Positions 27,675 to 36,059 of a DNA stretch of 64,000 nt are shown piece by piece. Each line of letters starts with the position of its first letter. Positions within the stretch are counted from its first letter, which is position 1. A program made the translations under genes and the position numbers. The DNA is from Solimonas sp040754295 (GTDB taxonomy: Bacteria > Pseudomonadota > Gammaproteobacteria > Nevskiales > Nevskiaceae), in the NCBI GenBank assembly GCA_040754295.1, contig JBFMCQ010000012.1, positions 1-64,000 on the forward strand, in the 5' to 3' direction. The notes beneath the pieces were generated by a model that did not search any database, was not told where the DNA came from, and worked only from the letters and a program-made list of their open reading frames with translations.

Positions 27675-28252
27675 AGCGCTTGCGAAAATGGATGCGCACC
27701 AGCGCTGCGCTGGCCGCCGCGCTGGCGCTGAACGTCGGCGCACAGCCGCTGCCGGAGGATTCGGTCTATCAGCTGCAGATGCCGTTGCGCACGCAGGCCG
27801 GCGCCGACGCACCGCTCGACGTGTATCGCGGTCATCCGGTGCTGATCAGCATGTTCTATGCCAGCTGCGGCTATGTCTGCCCGATGCTCGTGCACAGCCT
27901 GCAGCGGCTCGACCAGGGCCTCGATGCACCCGCGCGCGCGAAGCTGCGCGTGCTGCTGGTGAGCTTCGACGCCGAGCGCGACACGCCGGAAGTCCTGAAG
28001 GAGACCGCGGCGAAGCACGGCGTCGACACGACGCGCTGGACGCTCGCCAGCGCTGCACCGGAGGACGTGCGCAAACTCGCGGCAGTGCTCGGCATCCGGT
28101 ACCGGAAGCTCCCGGACGGCGGCTTCAACCATGCGACGATCGTCACGCTGCTCGACGGCGACGGCCGTGCGCTCGCACGCAGCGAGCGGCCGGCGCAGCC
28201 GGACGCCGAACTGATCGACGCACTGCGCAAGGCCGCCGCCGCAACGCCGTGA
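27671..28252 (+). CDS. SCO1/SenC-family copper chaperone
   Basis: 193 aa with a signal peptide (basic start, SAALAAALALNVGAQ). The thioredoxin-like fold carries the Cu-binding C66-G-Y-V-C70-P and the downstream His (H154 in GGFNHATIV). SCO proteins deliver copper or reduce cysteines for copper-enzyme assembly, usually of cytochrome oxidase CuA. Its place in this operon suggests it serves NirK type 1/type 2 copper loading, which is inference from context. The ATG overlaps nirV by 4 bp and the stop overlaps the next start (GTGA). Confidence 0.92.
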   Translation: MKRLRKWMRTSAALAAALALNVGAQPLPEDSVYQLQMPLRTQAGADAPLDVYRGHPVLISMFYASCGYVCPMLVHSLQRLDQGLDAPARAKLRVLLVSFDAERDTPEVLKETAAKHGVDTTRWTLASAAPEDVRKLAAVLGIRYRKLPDGGFNHATIVTLLDGDGRALARSERPAQPDAELIDALRKAAAATP

Positions 28253-28641
28253 TCGAGTATTACCCGTACATCCGCCAGCTCCACGTCGCCAGCGTCGCCA
28301 CCAGCCTGGCGCTGTTCGCACTGCGCGGTGGGATGATGCTCGCCGATCTGCCGCTGCGCCGGCACATCCTGCTGCGCGTGCTGCCGCACGCCGTCGACAC
28401 GGTGCTGCTGACCAGCGCACTGATGCTCTCGTACCTGCTGCGCCAGTACCCGTTCGTGCATCCCTGGCTCACCGCCAAAGTCTGCGGCCTGATCGCCTAC
28501 ATCGTGCTCGGCAGCATCGCGCTGCGCCACGGACGCACGCTGCACATCCGCGCCGCGGCCTTCGTCGCCGCGCTCGCCGCGGCGGGCTACATCGTCAGCG
28601 TCGCGCTGACGCGCAGCCCGCTGGGCGTCTTCGCCCGCTGA
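28249..28641 (+). CDS. SirB-family (SirB2-like) membrane protein
   Basis: 130 aa from the GTG at 28249 that overlaps the sco stop by 4 bp. Four membrane helices are visible (about 12-28, 41-58, 70-88, 104-122). Family hallmarks are YPYIRQLHVASVATSLALFALRG at the start, LRVLPHAVDTVLL and PWLTAKVCGLIAYIVLGSIAL. SirB2-like proteins have no settled function; some occur with haem or copper metabolism. The histidines in helices 1 and 2 could bind haem or metal. Last gene of the norB operon. Confidence 0.85.
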   Translation: MIEYYPYIRQLHVASVATSLALFALRGGMMLADLPLRRHILLRVLPHAVDTVLLTSALMLSYLLRQYPFVHPWLTAKVCGLIAYIVLGSIALRHGRTLHIRAAAFVAALAAAGYIVSVALTRSPLGVFAR

Positions 28642-28724
28642 TTCCGGATTGCAGGCACGCGCTCGAATCCCTCAGGCAGCCGAAGCCAAACAGCACAGCG
28701 CGGTGTCGGCGACAATGCCCGCCT

Positions 28725-31700
28725 ATGGCCGGGCAGCACTCCTCCCCTCCCCACCGCTGGGCGTTCTGGATCGACCGCGGCGGTACGTTCACCGATGTCG
28801 TCGCGCGACGGCCGGACGGCGTGCTGGTCACGCACAAGCTGCTCTCGGAGAACCCCGGGCACTACGACGACGCGGCGACCGCCGGGATCGCGGCCGTGCT
28901 GGCCGCGCACGGCGAGTCGATCGCGACGGCGGACATCGAAGCGGTGCGCATGGGCACGACGGTGGCGACCAACGCGCTGCTGGAGCGCAGCGGCGAGCCG
29001 ACGCTGCTCGCGATCACTGCCGGCTTCGGCGATGCGCTGCGCATCGGCGATCAGAGCCGGCCGCGGCTGTTCGACCGCCGCATCGTGCTGCCGGAGCCGC
29101 TGTACGCGCGCGTCGTCGAGATCGACGAGCGCATCGGCGCCGACGGCAGCGTCGTCCGTGCGCTCGATGACACCGCGGCGCGCGCGGCGCTGCAGGCCGC
29201 GTTCGACGCCGGCCTGCGCGCGCTCGCGATCGTCCTCGTCCACGGCTACCGCCACCCGCAGCACGAGCAGCGGCTGGCCGCGATCGCGCGCGCGATCGGC
29301 TACCCGCAAATCTCGGTGAGCCATGAGGTCGGCGCGCTGATCAAGCTCGTCGGCCGCGGCGACACGACCGTCGCCGACGCCTATCTGTCGCCGATCCTGC
29401 GCCGCTACGTCGACGGCGTCGAGCGTGCGCTCGGCGGCCGGCGTCTGCTGTTCATGCAGTCCAACGGCGGCCTCGCCGACGCGCACGCGTTCCGCGGCAA
29501 GGACGCGGTGCTCTCGGGCCCGGCCGGCGGCATCGTCGGCATGGCACGCAGCGCCGCGGACGCGGGCTTCGGGCACGCGATCGGCTTCGACATGGGCGGC
29601 ACGTCGACCGACGTCTCGCACTACGCCGGCGCCTACGAGCGCCGCCACGAAAGTCTCGTCGCCGGCGTGCGCCTGCGCACGCCGATGATGGACATCCACA
29701 CCGTTGCCGCCGGCGGCGGCTCGATCTGCTGGTTCGACGGCGCGCGCCTGCGCGTCGGTCCGCAATCGGCCGGCGCGCTGCCCGGGCCGGCCTGCTACCG
29801 CCGCGGCGGCCCGCTGACGATCACCGATTGCAATCTGATCCTCGGCAAGCTGCAGCCGCAGTTCTTTCCCGCCGTGTTCGGCGCGCATGCGGACCAGCCG
29901 CTCGACCGCGACGCCGCGCTCGCCCGGCTGCGCGCGCTCGCCGGCGACATCGCCGCCGTGGGTGGTCCGCAGTATCGTCCGGAGGAGCTCGCCGAGGGCT
30001 GCATCCGCATCGCCGTCGAGCACATGGCGCAGGCGATCAAGCAGATCTCGATCCAGCGCGGCCATGACCTCGGCCGCTACACGCTGGTCGCCTTCGGCGG
30101 CGCCGCCGGCCAGCACGCCTGCCTCGTCGCCGACGCGCTCGGCATGAAGCGCGTGCTGATCCACCCGCTCGCCGGCGTGCTCAGCGCCTACGGCATGGGC
30201 CTGGCCGAACTGCGCGCGATCCGCGAGCGCACGCTCGGGCTCGCGCTCGACGACGATGCGGCGCCGGCGCTCGCCGAGGCCGCGGCGGCGCTGGCCCGGG
30301 ACGCGCGCGCCGAGCTGCTCGTGCAGCAGGTCGAGGCCGCGGCGATCTCACTGGTGCAGACCGCGCAGCTCAAGTACGCCGGCTCGGACACGGCGCTGCC
30401 GGTCGCGCTCGCCGCGCCGGCGGCAATGCGCGCGGCGTTCGAGGCGCTGCACCGGCAGCGCTTCGGCTTCGCGGCGCCGGAGAAGGCCGTCGTCGTCGAG
30501 ACGCTGTCGGCGGAAGCCATCGGCGCGTCCGCCGGCAGCGGCGCCCTGCCGCAGGCTGCCGAAGCGACCGGACGGCCGCCGCAGCCGCTGGCGCGCGTGC
30601 GCGCGCGCATTGCTTATGAAGACCGCGACGTGCCGGTGTTCGACCGCGAGCGCCTGCATGCCGGCGACGTCATCCGCGCGCCGGCGATCATCCGCGAAGC
30701 GACGGCGACGACGGTCCTCGAGCCGGGCTGGCAGGCGGCGGTCGACGCCCGCGCGAACCTGGTGCTGGAGCGCGTCGAAGCCCTGCCCGCGCGCGTCGCC
30801 GCCGGCACGACGGTCGACCCGATCACGCTGGAGCTGTTCAACCGGCTGTTCACGGCGGTCGCCGAGCAGATGGGCGAAGCGCTGCAGGCCACCGCGTACT
30901 CGGTGAACATCAAGGAGCGCCTCGACTTCTCGTGTGCGCTGTTCGACGCCGCCGGCGCGCTGATCGCCAATGCGCCGCATATCCCGGTGCACCTCGGCTC
31001 GATGGGCGACAGCGTGCGCGCGATCATCGACGGCCGCGCACGCGACGGTCGCGGCTTTGCCGACGGCGACGCGTACATGCTCAACGCGCCGTACAACGGC
31101 GGCACGCATCTGCCGGACGTGACCGTGGTCATGCCGGTGTTCGACGACGCGGCGCAGCTGATCGGCTTCGTCGCCGCACGCGGCCACCACGCCGACATCG
31201 GCGGCATCACGCCGGGGTCGATGCCGCCGCACAGCACGCGCGTCGACGACGAAGGCGTGCTGATCGACGACTTCCGCCTGGTCGACGGCGGCCGCCTGCG
31301 CGAAGCCGAGCTGCGCGCACTGCTCGCCTCGGGACCGCACCCGGCGCGCAACCCGGAGCAGAACCTGGCCGATCTGAAGGCGCAGCTCGCCGCCTGCATG
31401 CGCGGCGCCGGCGAGCTGCGCCGGCTCGTCGGCGTGTACGGGCGACAGACGGTCGCGGCCTACATGAACCACGTGCTCGACAACGCCGCGGCTGCGGTGC
31501 GCGCGGTGATCGGCCGGCTGCACGACGGCAGCTTCGAGTGCGCGCTGGACAGCGGCGCCGTCATCCGCGTCGCGATCAGCGTCGACCGCGCGAACGGCCG
31601 CGCCCGCGTCGACTTCAGCGGCACCAGCCCGCAGCAGCCGGACAACTTCAACGCACCGCTGTCGGTGTGCCGCGCCGCCGTGCTCTATGTGTTCCGCTGC

Positions 31701-32342
31701 CTGATCGACGACGACATCCCGCTCAACGACGGCTGCCTGCGCCCGATCGAGCTGATCGTGCCCGAAGGCTCGATGCTCAATCCGCGCTACCCGGCGGCGG
31801 TCGTCGCCGGCAACGTCGAGACCAGCCAGGTGATCGTCGACGCGCTGTTCGGCGCACTTTGCGCGCTTGCCGGCGCGCAGGGCACGATGAACAACTTCAC
31901 CTTCGGCGACGGCGCACGCCAGTACTATGAAACGATCTGCGGCGGTGCCGGTGCCGGCCCCGGCTTTGCCGGCGCGAGCGCCGTGCACACGCACATGACC
32001 AACAGCCGCCTGACCGACGTCGAAGTGCTGGAGACACGCTATCCGGTGCGCGTCGAGCGCTTCGCGGTCCGCGCCGGCTCCGGCGGCGCCGGCGCGCATC
32101 GCGGCGGCGATGGCGTCGTGCGCCACGTGCGCTTCCTCGAGCCGATGACCGCGGCGATCCTATCGAACCGCCGCCGCACCGCCGCGCACGGCCTCGCCGG
32201 CGGCGCGAGCGGCGCGCCGGGGATCAACCGCATCGAGCGCGCCGACGGCCGCGTCGAGCCGCTGCCGGCGACCGCGAGCGTACAGATGCGGACCGGCGAC
32301 GTCTTCGTCATCGAAACGCCGGGCGGCGGCGGCTACGGCTGA
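28725..32342 (+). CDS. 5-oxoprolinase (fused HyuA-HyuB, ATP-dependent)
   Basis: 1205 aa, the length of the fused eukaryote-type enzyme. Residues 1 to about 685 are the hydantoinase A part, with FWIDRGGTFTDVVA, GTTVATNALLER, an actin-like ATP site (FDMGGTSTDVS) and GPACYRRGG. Residues about 690-1205 are the hydantoinase B part, with NIKERLDFSCALFD, NAPYNGGTHLPD, HHADIGGITPGSMPP and NRRRTAAHGLAGG. It opens 5-oxoproline to glutamate at the cost of ATP in glutathione turnover. The ATG at 28725 has no strong SD sequence. It is 83 bp after the denitrification operon and appears to be a separate unit. Confidence 0.93.
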   Translation: MAGQHSSPPHRWAFWIDRGGTFTDVVARRPDGVLVTHKLLSENPGHYDDAATAGIAAVLAAHGESIATADIEAVRMGTTVATNALLERSGEPTLLAITAGFGDALRIGDQSRPRLFDRRIVLPEPLYARVVEIDERIGADGSVVRALDDTAARAALQAAFDAGLRALAIVLVHGYRHPQHEQRLAAIARAIGYPQISVSHEVGALIKLVGRGDTTVADAYLSPILRRYVDGVERALGGRRLLFMQSNGGLADAHAFRGKDAVLSGPAGGIVGMARSAADAGFGHAIGFDMGGTSTDVSHYAGAYERRHESLVAGVRLRTPMMDIHTVAAGGGSICWFDGARLRVGPQSAGALPGPACYRRGGPLTITDCNLILGKLQPQFFPAVFGAHADQPLDRDAALARLRALAGDIAAVGGPQYRPEELAEGCIRIAVEHMAQAIKQISIQRGHDLGRYTLVAFGGAAGQHACLVADALGMKRVLIHPLAGVLSAYGMGLAELRAIRERTLGLALDDDAAPALAEAAAALARDARAELLVQQVEAAAISLVQTAQLKYAGSDTALPVALAAPAAMRAAFEALHRQRFGFAAPEKAVVVETLSAEAIGASAGSGALPQAAEATGRPPQPLARVRARIAYEDRDVPVFDRERLHAGDVIRAPAIIREATATTVLEPGWQAAVDARANLVLERVEALPARVAAGTTVDPITLELFNRLFTAVAEQMGEALQATAYSVNIKERLDFSCALFDAAGALIANAPHIPVHLGSMGDSVRAIIDGRARDGRGFADGDAYMLNAPYNGGTHLPDVTVVMPVFDDAAQLIGFVAARGHHADIGGITPGSMPPHSTRVDDEGVLIDDFRLVDGGRLREAELRALLASGPHPARNPEQNLADLKAQLAACMRGAGELRRLVGVYGRQTVAAYMNHVLDNAAAAVRAVIGRLHDGSFECALDSGAVIRVAISVDRANGRARVDFSGTSPQQPDNFNAPLSVCRAAVLYVFRCLIDDDIPLNDGCLRPIELIVPEGSMLNPRYPAAVVAGNVETSQVIVDALFGALCALAGAQGTMNNFTFGDGARQYYETICGGAGAGPGFAGASAVHTHMTNSRLTDVEVLETRYPVRVERFAVRAGSGGAGAHRGGDGVVRHVRFLEPMTAAILSNRRRTAAHGLAGGASGAPGINRIERADGRVEPLPATASVQMRTGDVFVIETPGGGGYG

Positions 32343-32355
32343 GAACGGCGACTCA

Positions 32356-32394
32356 CCACCGGGTCGGCCGCGAAGCGGCGTCACCCGCCGGTGG
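32356..32394. terminator. Hairpin between convergent oxoprolinase and WS/DGAT genes
   Basis: CCACCGG (32356-32362) pairs with CCGGTGG (32388-32394), with an inner GCCGC-GAA-GCGGC stem at 32367-32379. The position between convergent stops suggests a shared terminator, but no T tract follows on either strand. Confidence 0.45.
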
Positions 32395-32407
32395 GCCGAG
32401 GGCACCG

Positions 32408-33883
32408 TCAGTGCGTCGTCGCCGAAGCGGCCGACACCTGGATCGCCGGCTGCGGCGGGCGCAGCGAGCGCTCGCGCACGGGCGCTTCGGCGACCGGCTG
32501 CGGCTGCACCTGCTTCCGTGCGCGCTTGCGCGGGTGCAGCATCAGGGCCATTTCCTCTTCGAACGCGGCGACGAGACGCTGCGGCTCGCGCATCACGGCG
32601 GTGTCGGCGGACACGCCCATCGTAACCCGGCCGCCGTAGCTGAACAGGCTGATGCCGATGCCGATGCCGCCCGCCTGCGGCGGCCAGAACACCAGATTGG
32701 AGAGCCGTGCACCGCCGATGCGCAGCGTCTCGTGCGGCCCCGGCAGATTGGAGACGACGGCGGCGGACTTCGACGCGAGCAGGCCGACCAGGCTCTTCTC
32801 CCAGGCAACCGGCATGTGACCGGCGGCGGCCAGCCCGATCAGCATCGCCCGCGCTTCCGGCGAGCTCTTCAGCGCCAGCATGCGCGCGGAGACGATGTGC
32901 AGGCGCGTGCGCCAGTTGCGCTCGCCGACCGGCAGGTCGAGCAGCACCAGGCCGAAGCAGTTGCCGAGCTCGCCGTCATCCTCGGCGCGCAGATTCACCG
33001 GAATCGAGATGCGCAGATTCTGGCCGGGCGCGAGCCTGCCCTCGGTGTCCAGCAGATAGCGGCCGAAGGCGCCGGCCAGGCCGGCGAGGAACAGGTCGTT
33101 GATCTTGACCCCGAGTGCGCGCGCGCGGGCACGCAGCGGCGCGAAGGCAAAGCCGTCGGTCCATGCTACGGCGCGCTGCCCCGACAGCTCCTTTCGCAGC
33201 GACGGCGGATGGTCCTCGGGCAGCGCCAGCACGCGCGCGATCGCACTCAGCGTTTCGCGCCCCGCGCGCATCTGCGTGGTGACGAACTCGCGGCGCTGCA
33301 GCGGATCGAACAGCAGACGGCCGATGCGGCGCAGCCGCGCGGTCGTCGCTTCCACGCGCGTGACCAACGACTCGATCAGGTCGCGGCGTTGGTGCTGCAG
33401 CCCATATGTGGCGTGGTGCCAGCCGTCGGTGCAGCTCATCAGCACGCGTACCAGTGCGATGCCGTCGGCAAGCGCGTGGTGTGCACGGAACAGCACCGTA
33501 ACCTCGCCCTGTGCGCGGACGAACAGCGTCAGCCGCCATAACGGCAGCGCGCGGTCGAGCGGATGCGACAGTTCGCGCGCGACGGCATGCGCGACGTCGT
33601 GCTCCGGCGAGTCCTCGCTCAGATGGAAGATGCGAACGTGGTACGACAGCAGCAGATCGTCGTCTTCGCGCCACACCGGCGGCGTGTGGCTGTCGTCGAT
33701 GCGCTGGCGGAAGCGCCGGTACTTCAGCAGCACGCCGAGGATGTGGCGAACGAGCGCCTCGAGGTCGCCGACCTCGCGCAGCTCGAGAACTGCGCTGACC
33801 ACCATCGGATTGCGCAGCTCGTCCATTTCGAGCCAGGCGCGGTCGACGGCCCCCATGGGCTCCGTTGCGCGATTCGCGGTCAC
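32408..33883 (-). CDS. Wax ester synthase/diacylglycerol acyltransferase (WS/DGAT)
   Basis: 491 aa from a GTG at 33883 that has a perfect GGAGGAG 6 nt upstream. In-frame ATGs at 33898 and 33907 would place that SD inside the gene and lie at or before the predicted transcription start. The acyltransferase motif HHxxxDG is present (HHALADG, H135-H136). Other family pieces are PMGAVDRAWLEMDE at the start, NDLFLAGLAGAFGRYL, and PVNLRAEDDGELGNCFG. It esterifies acyl-CoA to fatty alcohols or diacylglycerol for storage lipids. A late VSNLPGP is typical. An FNR/DNR-like box lies upstream. Confidence 0.93.
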   Translation of the reverse strand: MTANRATEPMGAVDRAWLEMDELRNPMVVSAVLELREVGDLEALVRHILGVLLKYRRFRQRIDDSHTPPVWREDDDLLLSYHVRIFHLSEDSPEHDVAHAVARELSHPLDRALPLWRLTLFVRAQGEVTVLFRAHHALADGIALVRVLMSCTDGWHHATYGLQHQRRDLIESLVTRVEATTARLRRIGRLLFDPLQRREFVTTQMRAGRETLSAIARVLALPEDHPPSLRKELSGQRAVAWTDGFAFAPLRARARALGVKINDLFLAGLAGAFGRYLLDTEGRLAPGQNLRISIPVNLRAEDDGELGNCFGLVLLDLPVGERNWRTRLHIVSARMLALKSSPEARAMLIGLAAAGHMPVAWEKSLVGLLASKSAAVVSNLPGPHETLRIGGARLSNLVFWPPQAGGIGIGISLFSYGGRVTMGVSADTAVMREPQRLVAAFEEEMALMLHPRKRARKQVQPQPVAEAPVRERSLRPPQPAIQVSAASATTH

Positions 33884-33906
33884 TGCGTGCTCCTCCATGG
33901 GGACCA

Positions 33907-33948
33907 TGCTTACACCGCGGCCCTCCTCGTCGCGATGACCTACGTCAA
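33907..33948 (-). promoter_or_regulatory. FNR/DNR-like box and -10 region before WS/DGAT
   Basis: On the minus strand TTGACGTAGGTCAT (33948 down to 33935) differs from the TTGAC-N4-GTCAA dyad at one base. TAAGCA/AAGCAT (33912-33906) lies where a -10 should be for a box centred at -41.5. The implied start near 33900 leaves a short leader that contains the SD of the GTG start. Confidence 0.55.
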
Positions 33949-34121
33949 TCGTCCGGACACCGAGTTATGCTTGCGCGACTCAGTTCCGGACTTCAGCAGA
34001 TGCAGCGAAGCGGCATCCTCCGTGTTGATCGAATGGCCGCGAGCGCCGGCGGCAAGCGTGATGATCGAGGAACGGGCGCGCAGGCTGCACCCGCGGCACG
34101 GGCCGGGGAAGGGAGGCGGCG

Positions 34122-34967
34122 ATGGTGACCGCGACGGGCTATGCGGCCGGTCCCGGCGGCTTGCCGATGCGCCGGCTCGCGGCCGCCGGCGCACACGCCG
34201 AGCTGTGCGCGCACGGTGCCCACGTGACCGCATGGCGGCCCGCCGGCGAGACGCAAAGCCGCCTCTATCTGAGCGCGCGCAGCGCGTTCCGCAGCGGCGT
34301 TGCGATCCGCGGCGGCGTACCCGTCATCTTCCCGCAGTTCGCCGTCGAGGGTCCGCTGCCCAGGCACGGTTTCGCGCGCACCGCCCGGTGGCGGCCGGAC
34401 CCTGCGCAGAACGACCGCGGCCGCGCAGTCCTGCAGCTCGACGAGACCCTGGCGACCGATGTGCGCTGGCCGCACGCCTATCGCGCAGAGCTGTGCGTCG
34501 AGCTGGCGGCCCGGTCACTGGCACTGCAGCTGAGCGTCGCGAACACCGGAGCGCAGCCGTTCGCGTTCACCGCGGCGCTGCACAGCTACTGCGCCGTCGA
34601 CGACGTGCGCGCAGCCAGCGTCCACGGCCTGTGCGGCCTACGCTACCGCGACAGCGCCGGCGGCATGCGCGTCGTCGTGGACACGACCGACGCCGTGCGC
34701 TTCGCCGGCGAAGTCGATCGCATCTATTTCGATGTCCCCGGCACCGTCGAGCTGCGCGAGCCGCGGCGGCAGCTGCAGGTGCGTGCTTCGGGTTTTCCCG
34801 ACTGCGTGATCTGGAATCCCGGCGCCGAAAAGGCAGCCGCCCTCGCCGACCTCGATGCCGACGGCCATCTGCGCTTCGTCTGCATCGAGGCGGCGGTCAT
34901 CGGCCGGCCGGTCCGGCTGGAGCCGGGGGCGTCGTGGAGCGGCACGCAGACGTTGCGCGCGGCGTGA
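34122..34967 (+). CDS. Aldose-1-epimerase-like D-hexose-6-phosphate mutarotase (YeaD-like)
   Basis: 281 aa from the ATG at 34122 (GGGAGG 5-6 nt upstream). Family pieces: GAHVTAWRPAGE, YLSARSAFRSGVAIRGGVPVIFPQF, LPRHGFARTARW with the conserved His/Arg, FTAALHSYCAVDDV, DRIYFDVP and DCVIWNPG. The enzyme interconverts anomers of glucose-6-phosphate or related sugars. It shares 4 bp with the flavodoxin-like gene downstream, so the two are cotranscribed. Confidence 0.9.
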   Translation: MVTATGYAAGPGGLPMRRLAAAGAHAELCAHGAHVTAWRPAGETQSRLYLSARSAFRSGVAIRGGVPVIFPQFAVEGPLPRHGFARTARWRPDPAQNDRGRAVLQLDETLATDVRWPHAYRAELCVELAARSLALQLSVANTGAQPFAFTAALHSYCAVDDVRAASVHGLCGLRYRDSAGGMRVVVDTTDAVRFAGEVDRIYFDVPGTVELREPRRQLQVRASGFPDCVIWNPGAEKAAALADLDADGHLRFVCIEAAVIGRPVRLEPGASWSGTQTLRAA

Positions 34968-35422
34968 AGCACCTGCTGCTGATCTGGCACAGCCAGTCCG
35001 GCCATACGCGCCGGCTCGCGGACGCAGCAGCACACGGGATCCGCGAGTTCGCCGACGAGGTCGAGCTGCGCATGCTGCGTGCGGCCGACGCCGGGCTGGA
35101 CGACCTGCTGTGGGCCGACGGCGTCGTGCTCGCCACGCCGGAAAACTTCGGCTACATGTCCGGCATGCTCAAGGACTTCATGGACCGCACGTACTATCCG
35201 GCCGAAGGCAAGACCATCGGCCTGCCGTATGCCGTGCTGATCAGCTGCGACAACGACGGCAGCGGCGCGGTACGCGCGATCGAGCGCATCGCCACCGGCT
35301 ACGGCTGGAAGGCCGTCGCCGAGCCGCTGATCAGCCGTGGCGGCATCGCGCCCGGCGCGCTGGATCAGGCCCGCGAGCTCGGCCAGACGATCGCAGCGGG
35401 GCTGGCGATGGGGCTGTTCTGA
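34964..35422 (+). CDS. Flavodoxin-like NAD(P)H-dependent oxidoreductase
   Basis: 152 aa from a GTG at 34964 overlapping the mutarotase stop by 4 bp. The flavodoxin fold is evident: FMN phosphate loop in LLIWHSQSGHTRRLADA, and TPENFGYMSGMLKDFMDRTYYP, which closes over the flavin, as in NAD(P)H:quinone/FMN reductases. The partner and substrate are unknown. The pairing with a sugar-phosphate mutarotase does not point to a clear pathway. Confidence 0.87.
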   Translation: MKHLLLIWHSQSGHTRRLADAAAHGIREFADEVELRMLRAADAGLDDLLWADGVVLATPENFGYMSGMLKDFMDRTYYPAEGKTIGLPYAVLISCDNDGSGAVRAIERIATGYGWKAVAEPLISRGGIAPGALDQARELGQTIAAGLAMGLF

Positions 35423-35513
35423 AGGATACCCGTGCTCAGTACGCCCGGACGGCGAAGCGGCACGGAGGTTGCTCCGTTTCGGCATAATCCCGCCCCCGCC
35501 ATCCGATTTGCCT

Positions 35514-35999
35514 ATGCCACGCAAGATTCTCCTGCGCCGTTCGCCGATCCACGGCAACGGCGTATTTGCTGCACGCGACCTGCCCAAAGGCACGCGCGTG
35601 ATCGAGTACCGCGGCACGCTGCGCCCGCACGACGAAATCGACCGCTGCTACGGCGGCGATGCCGACAGCGGCCACACCTTTCTGTTCACGCTCAACGACG
35701 ACTGGGTCATCGACGCCAACCTGGGCGGCAACATCGCGCGCTGGATCAACCACAGCTGCGAGCCCAACTGCGAAGCCGTGCTGTACGAAAACGGCAACGG
35801 CGACAGCCGCAAGGATCGCGTGTTCGTCGAGACGACGCGCGCGATCAAGGCCGGCGAGGAGCTCACCTATGACTACAACATCCGCCTCGACCAAGCGCAC
35901 ACCGCGCGCATGAAGAAGATCTGGGCGTGCCGCTGCGGTGCGCCGAACTGCGTCGGCACCATGCTCAAGCCCAAGCGCAGAGCGCGCAGCGAACCGTAG
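35514..35999 (+). CDS. SET-domain protein lysine methyltransferase with post-SET motif
   Basis: 161 aa from the ATG at 35514. It is a bare SET domain: RRSPIHGNGVFAARDLPKGT at the start, GGNIARWINHSCEPNC (N79-H80-S81-C82...C86), the AGEELTYDYNI segment with the catalytic Tyr, and a post-SET CxCxxxxC (C139, C141, C146), which with a SET-domain Cys should bind zinc. This is the architecture of eukaryotic histone lysine methyltransferases and of bacterial relatives. The family uses SAM to methylate protein lysines. The substrate is unknown; the Lys-rich H1-like protein at 18323 is a candidate. Confidence 0.92.
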   Translation: MPRKILLRRSPIHGNGVFAARDLPKGTRVIEYRGTLRPHDEIDRCYGGDADSGHTFLFTLNDDWVIDANLGGNIARWINHSCEPNCEAVLYENGNGDSRKDRVFVETTRAIKAGEELTYDYNIRLDQAHTARMKKIWACRCGAPNCVGTMLKPKRRARSEP

Positions 36000-36059
36000 C
36001 GCGCCGCAGGATACGGACTCCGGCCGACGGCGCTGGCACCGTTCGGCTCTCCGCCCGAG

